Part shown: positions 5,666 through 6,644 of the stretch, piece after piece
Layout: each line of letters opens with the position of its first letter
Position numbering within the stretch: position 1 is the stretch's first letter
Assembly: GCA_022801735.1 (NCBI GenBank)
Contig: JAAWSW010000065.1
Coordinates: 1 to 6,644 of the forward strand
DNA length: 6,644 bases
DNA from: Bacilli bacterium
GTDB lineage: Bacteria > Bacillota_I > Bacilli_A > RF39 > UBA660
Reading direction: 5' to 3'
Program-made: the position numbers and the translations under genes
Notes under the pieces: generated by a model
Told to the model about the DNA's origin: nothing
Seen by the model: the letters and a program-made list of their open reading frames with translations, nothing else
Database searches by the model: none

Positions 5666-6644
5666 TTATTCAGTAACTACCCTATATGGATTTGATTGTG
5701 TTCCTTCTCCATCTAAGTGGATATCAGATGTTAGATAGAGAACTGGCAAGACGCCGAGGGCGCCGTAGGTCACGATGTTGTTGTACACGCTGCCGGTACT
5801 GGTCACGGGGAACACGATGCCAATGTTACTCGGACGAGGCGACACAGTCCATAAATATCCTGATGTTGGTACTATATAGTTTGTTGCTTTACATATATCT
5901 CTATTTGTATTATTTAAACTATAATTACCACACTGTTTTGTATTAGTGTTTGATCTTAGAAATTCACTTAATGTCATTAATCCTATATTTCCTGTCCATG
6001 TTATTCCATTTTCTGATGCTATTTGTCCTGCTAAATTAGTATTATTGTAGGTTACTGGACCTATACTCCATGTATGAGATTGAATTAAGTTTTGTGAATC
6101 ACCACTTAAAGTATTATAGTAATCGTTATTTAAATATGTATTTAATGAAGCATCTTTTAATACCGTTCCTGATTTAGTTCCATTTACAAAATTATCACTT
6201 ACTGACCACGCATTACATCCATTTCTTCCTTGGGCGCAGTATGTTCCTCCCGCTCCATTACTGGTACTATCACGATTTCCCTTTGGGTCAAACGCAATAT
6301 TTCCTATACTATCTTTTTTCATTATTTTTAAACTTCCATCTGATTCTACTGATAGTATTCTCCATGTTTCATTATTAAATGTTATATAGTTATCTGGATT
6401 TGTTCCTTTATAAATATATCTTCCTGATTCATATTCATCTGCATATAATCCATCTCCTGATGTTACTGCACCTGATATTAAATCTGATGGAGTTATTGGA
6501 TTAGGTACTTCACTACTTCCTTCTTTTTGTGAGTAATCAAGTGTTACTGTTAGATTTCCTATTGTTTTATCTGGTTGTGTAGTTACTGCATTTGAATATT
6601 CTACTTTTACTGTTAATACTGCTGTTCCATTATTAGCAGGTAAT
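5666..6644 (-). CDS. Probable surface protein with C-terminal lectin-like variable domain (DGR target), 5' end missing
   Basis: The reading frame is open from the right edge to the stop at 5666, giving 325 visible residues; the N-terminus lies outside the window. The Met codon at 6322 is internal (IMKKDS), not the start: the upstream frame continues with protein-like sequence. Visible residues 1-39 are a beta-rich, Thr/Val-rich segment ending TLDYSQ, like the repeats of secreted surface proteins. A linker follows (about 40-53). The C-terminal domain (about 54-320) begins with a YIYKGTNP...WRIL segment, contains Cys pairs (CAQGRNGC; CGNYS...DIC) and ends with WTVSPRPS (265-272), PVLYLTSD and GEGTQSNPYRV. 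This layout matches what I recall of C-type-lectin/FGE-like DGR target domains in Firmicutes, with the variable stretch just before a conserved LPVLYL end. The codons for residues about 265-303 are GC-rich, unlike the rest. The ligand is unknown; display on the cell surface is inferred. Confidence 0.8.
   Translation of the reverse strand, partial: LPANNGTAVLTVKVEYSNAVTTQPDKTIGNLTVTLDYSQKEGSSEVPNPITPSDLISGAVTSGDGLYADEYESGRYIYKGTNPDNYITFNNETWRILSVESDGSLKIMKKDSIGNIAFDPKGNRDSTSNGAGGTYCAQGRNGCNAWSVSDNFVNGTKSGTVLKDASLNTYLNNDYYNTLSGDSQNLIQSHTWSIGPVTYNNTNLAGQIASENGITWTGNIGLMTLSEFLRSNTNTKQCGNYSLNNTNRDICKATNYIVPTSGYLWTVSPRPSNIGIVFPVTSTGSVYNNIVTYGALGVLPVLYLTSDIHLDGEGTQSNPYRVVTE
5705..5742. repeat. Imperfect hairpin at the 3' end of the variable region
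   Basis: TTCTCCATCTAA (5705-5716) and TTAGATAGAGAA (5731-5742) are inverted repeats matching at 11 of 12 positions, separated by 14 nt. In the mRNA the single mismatch becomes a U-G wobble, so all 12 positions could pair. The hairpin begins within the last codons of the GC-rich patch, on its downstream side. Known DGRs (Bordetella phage BPP-1) need a hairpin or cruciform just downstream of the variable region's IMH for efficient target recognition; their stems are shorter and loops smaller. The repeat is seen directly; the function is inferred. Confidence 0.55.
5738..5851 (-). other. Putative DGR variable region (VR)
   Basis: This stretch of coding sequence, from the Trp codon of WTVSPRPS to the Leu codon of PVLYL, is about 60% GC (66 of 110 in 5741-5850, counted by hand) in surroundings near 30%. 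Of 26 consecutive codons from the Asn of SNIG to the Val before LPVLYL, 20 end in C, although the genome strongly prefers A/T at third positions. They cover many first and second bases (GGC, ATC, TTC, CCC, ACC, AGC, TAC, AAC, GCC, CTC, GTC). This NNC pattern is expected when AAC codons in a template repeat are randomised at adenines during mutagenic retrohoming. No template repeat or reverse transcriptase is in the window, so the DGR call rests on composition, codon pattern and protein context. Confidence 0.72.

Noticed and set aside
5738..5851. GC-rich patch as a horizontally transferred insert
   Set aside because: It is in frame, only about 114 bp, and fits the protein's domain exactly; a DGR variable region explains composition and position better.
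5686..5946. Plus-strand reading frame with Arg/Cys-rich product opposite the surface protein gene
   Set aside because: It is the antisense of the GC-rich variable patch; the composition explains the open frame, and there is no ribosome binding site or protein-like pattern.

Overview
The window is AT-rich (roughly 30% GC by eye) and every convincing gene lies on the minus strand. Strong AGGAGG-type ribosome binding sites, A/T-ending codons, TGA used as a stop (end of the sugar kinase gene) with tryptophan encoded by TGG, and a XerC resembling Bacillus CodV all point to a low-GC Firmicute using the standard bacterial code. An uncultured gut Bacilli or Clostridia lineage is plausible, but that is inference.

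Layout in the direction of transcription (right to left): (1) 6644-5666, the 3' part of a gene for a large, probably surface-exposed protein. Its C-terminal lectin-like domain carries a 114-bp GC-rich patch that looks like the variable region of a diversity-generating retroelement (DGR). An imperfect hairpin sits at the end of that patch and an intrinsic terminator lies beyond the stop codon. (2) 5555-4683, a XerC-type tyrosine recombinase. (3) 4616-1989, pyruvate phosphate dikinase with its own extended -10 promoter and a terminator overlapping its stop. (4) 1849-78, a probable operon of a small membrane-anchored protein, a PfkB-family sugar kinase and a small Smr-domain protein. It starts at a second extended -10 promoter and ends at a hairpin terminator. 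(5) 35-4, a new promoter reading out of the left edge, with a run of 14 G between consensus-like -35 and -10 boxes. This is the layout of a phase-variable promoter; the gene it drives is outside the window.

The housekeeping genes (ppdK, xerC, sugar kinase, smr) look ordinary. The two most notable signals are at the ends: a probable DGR target on the right, and a probable slipped-strand, length-variable promoter on the left. Both are mechanisms for diversifying surface or interaction proteins, and they lie within about 6 kb of each other. No reverse transcriptase, template repeat, accessory DGR gene, tRNA, rRNA, CRISPR array or insertion sequence is visible. No gene-free stretch exceeds 300 bases; the longest gap between genes, 1850-1988, holds a promoter and a terminator.
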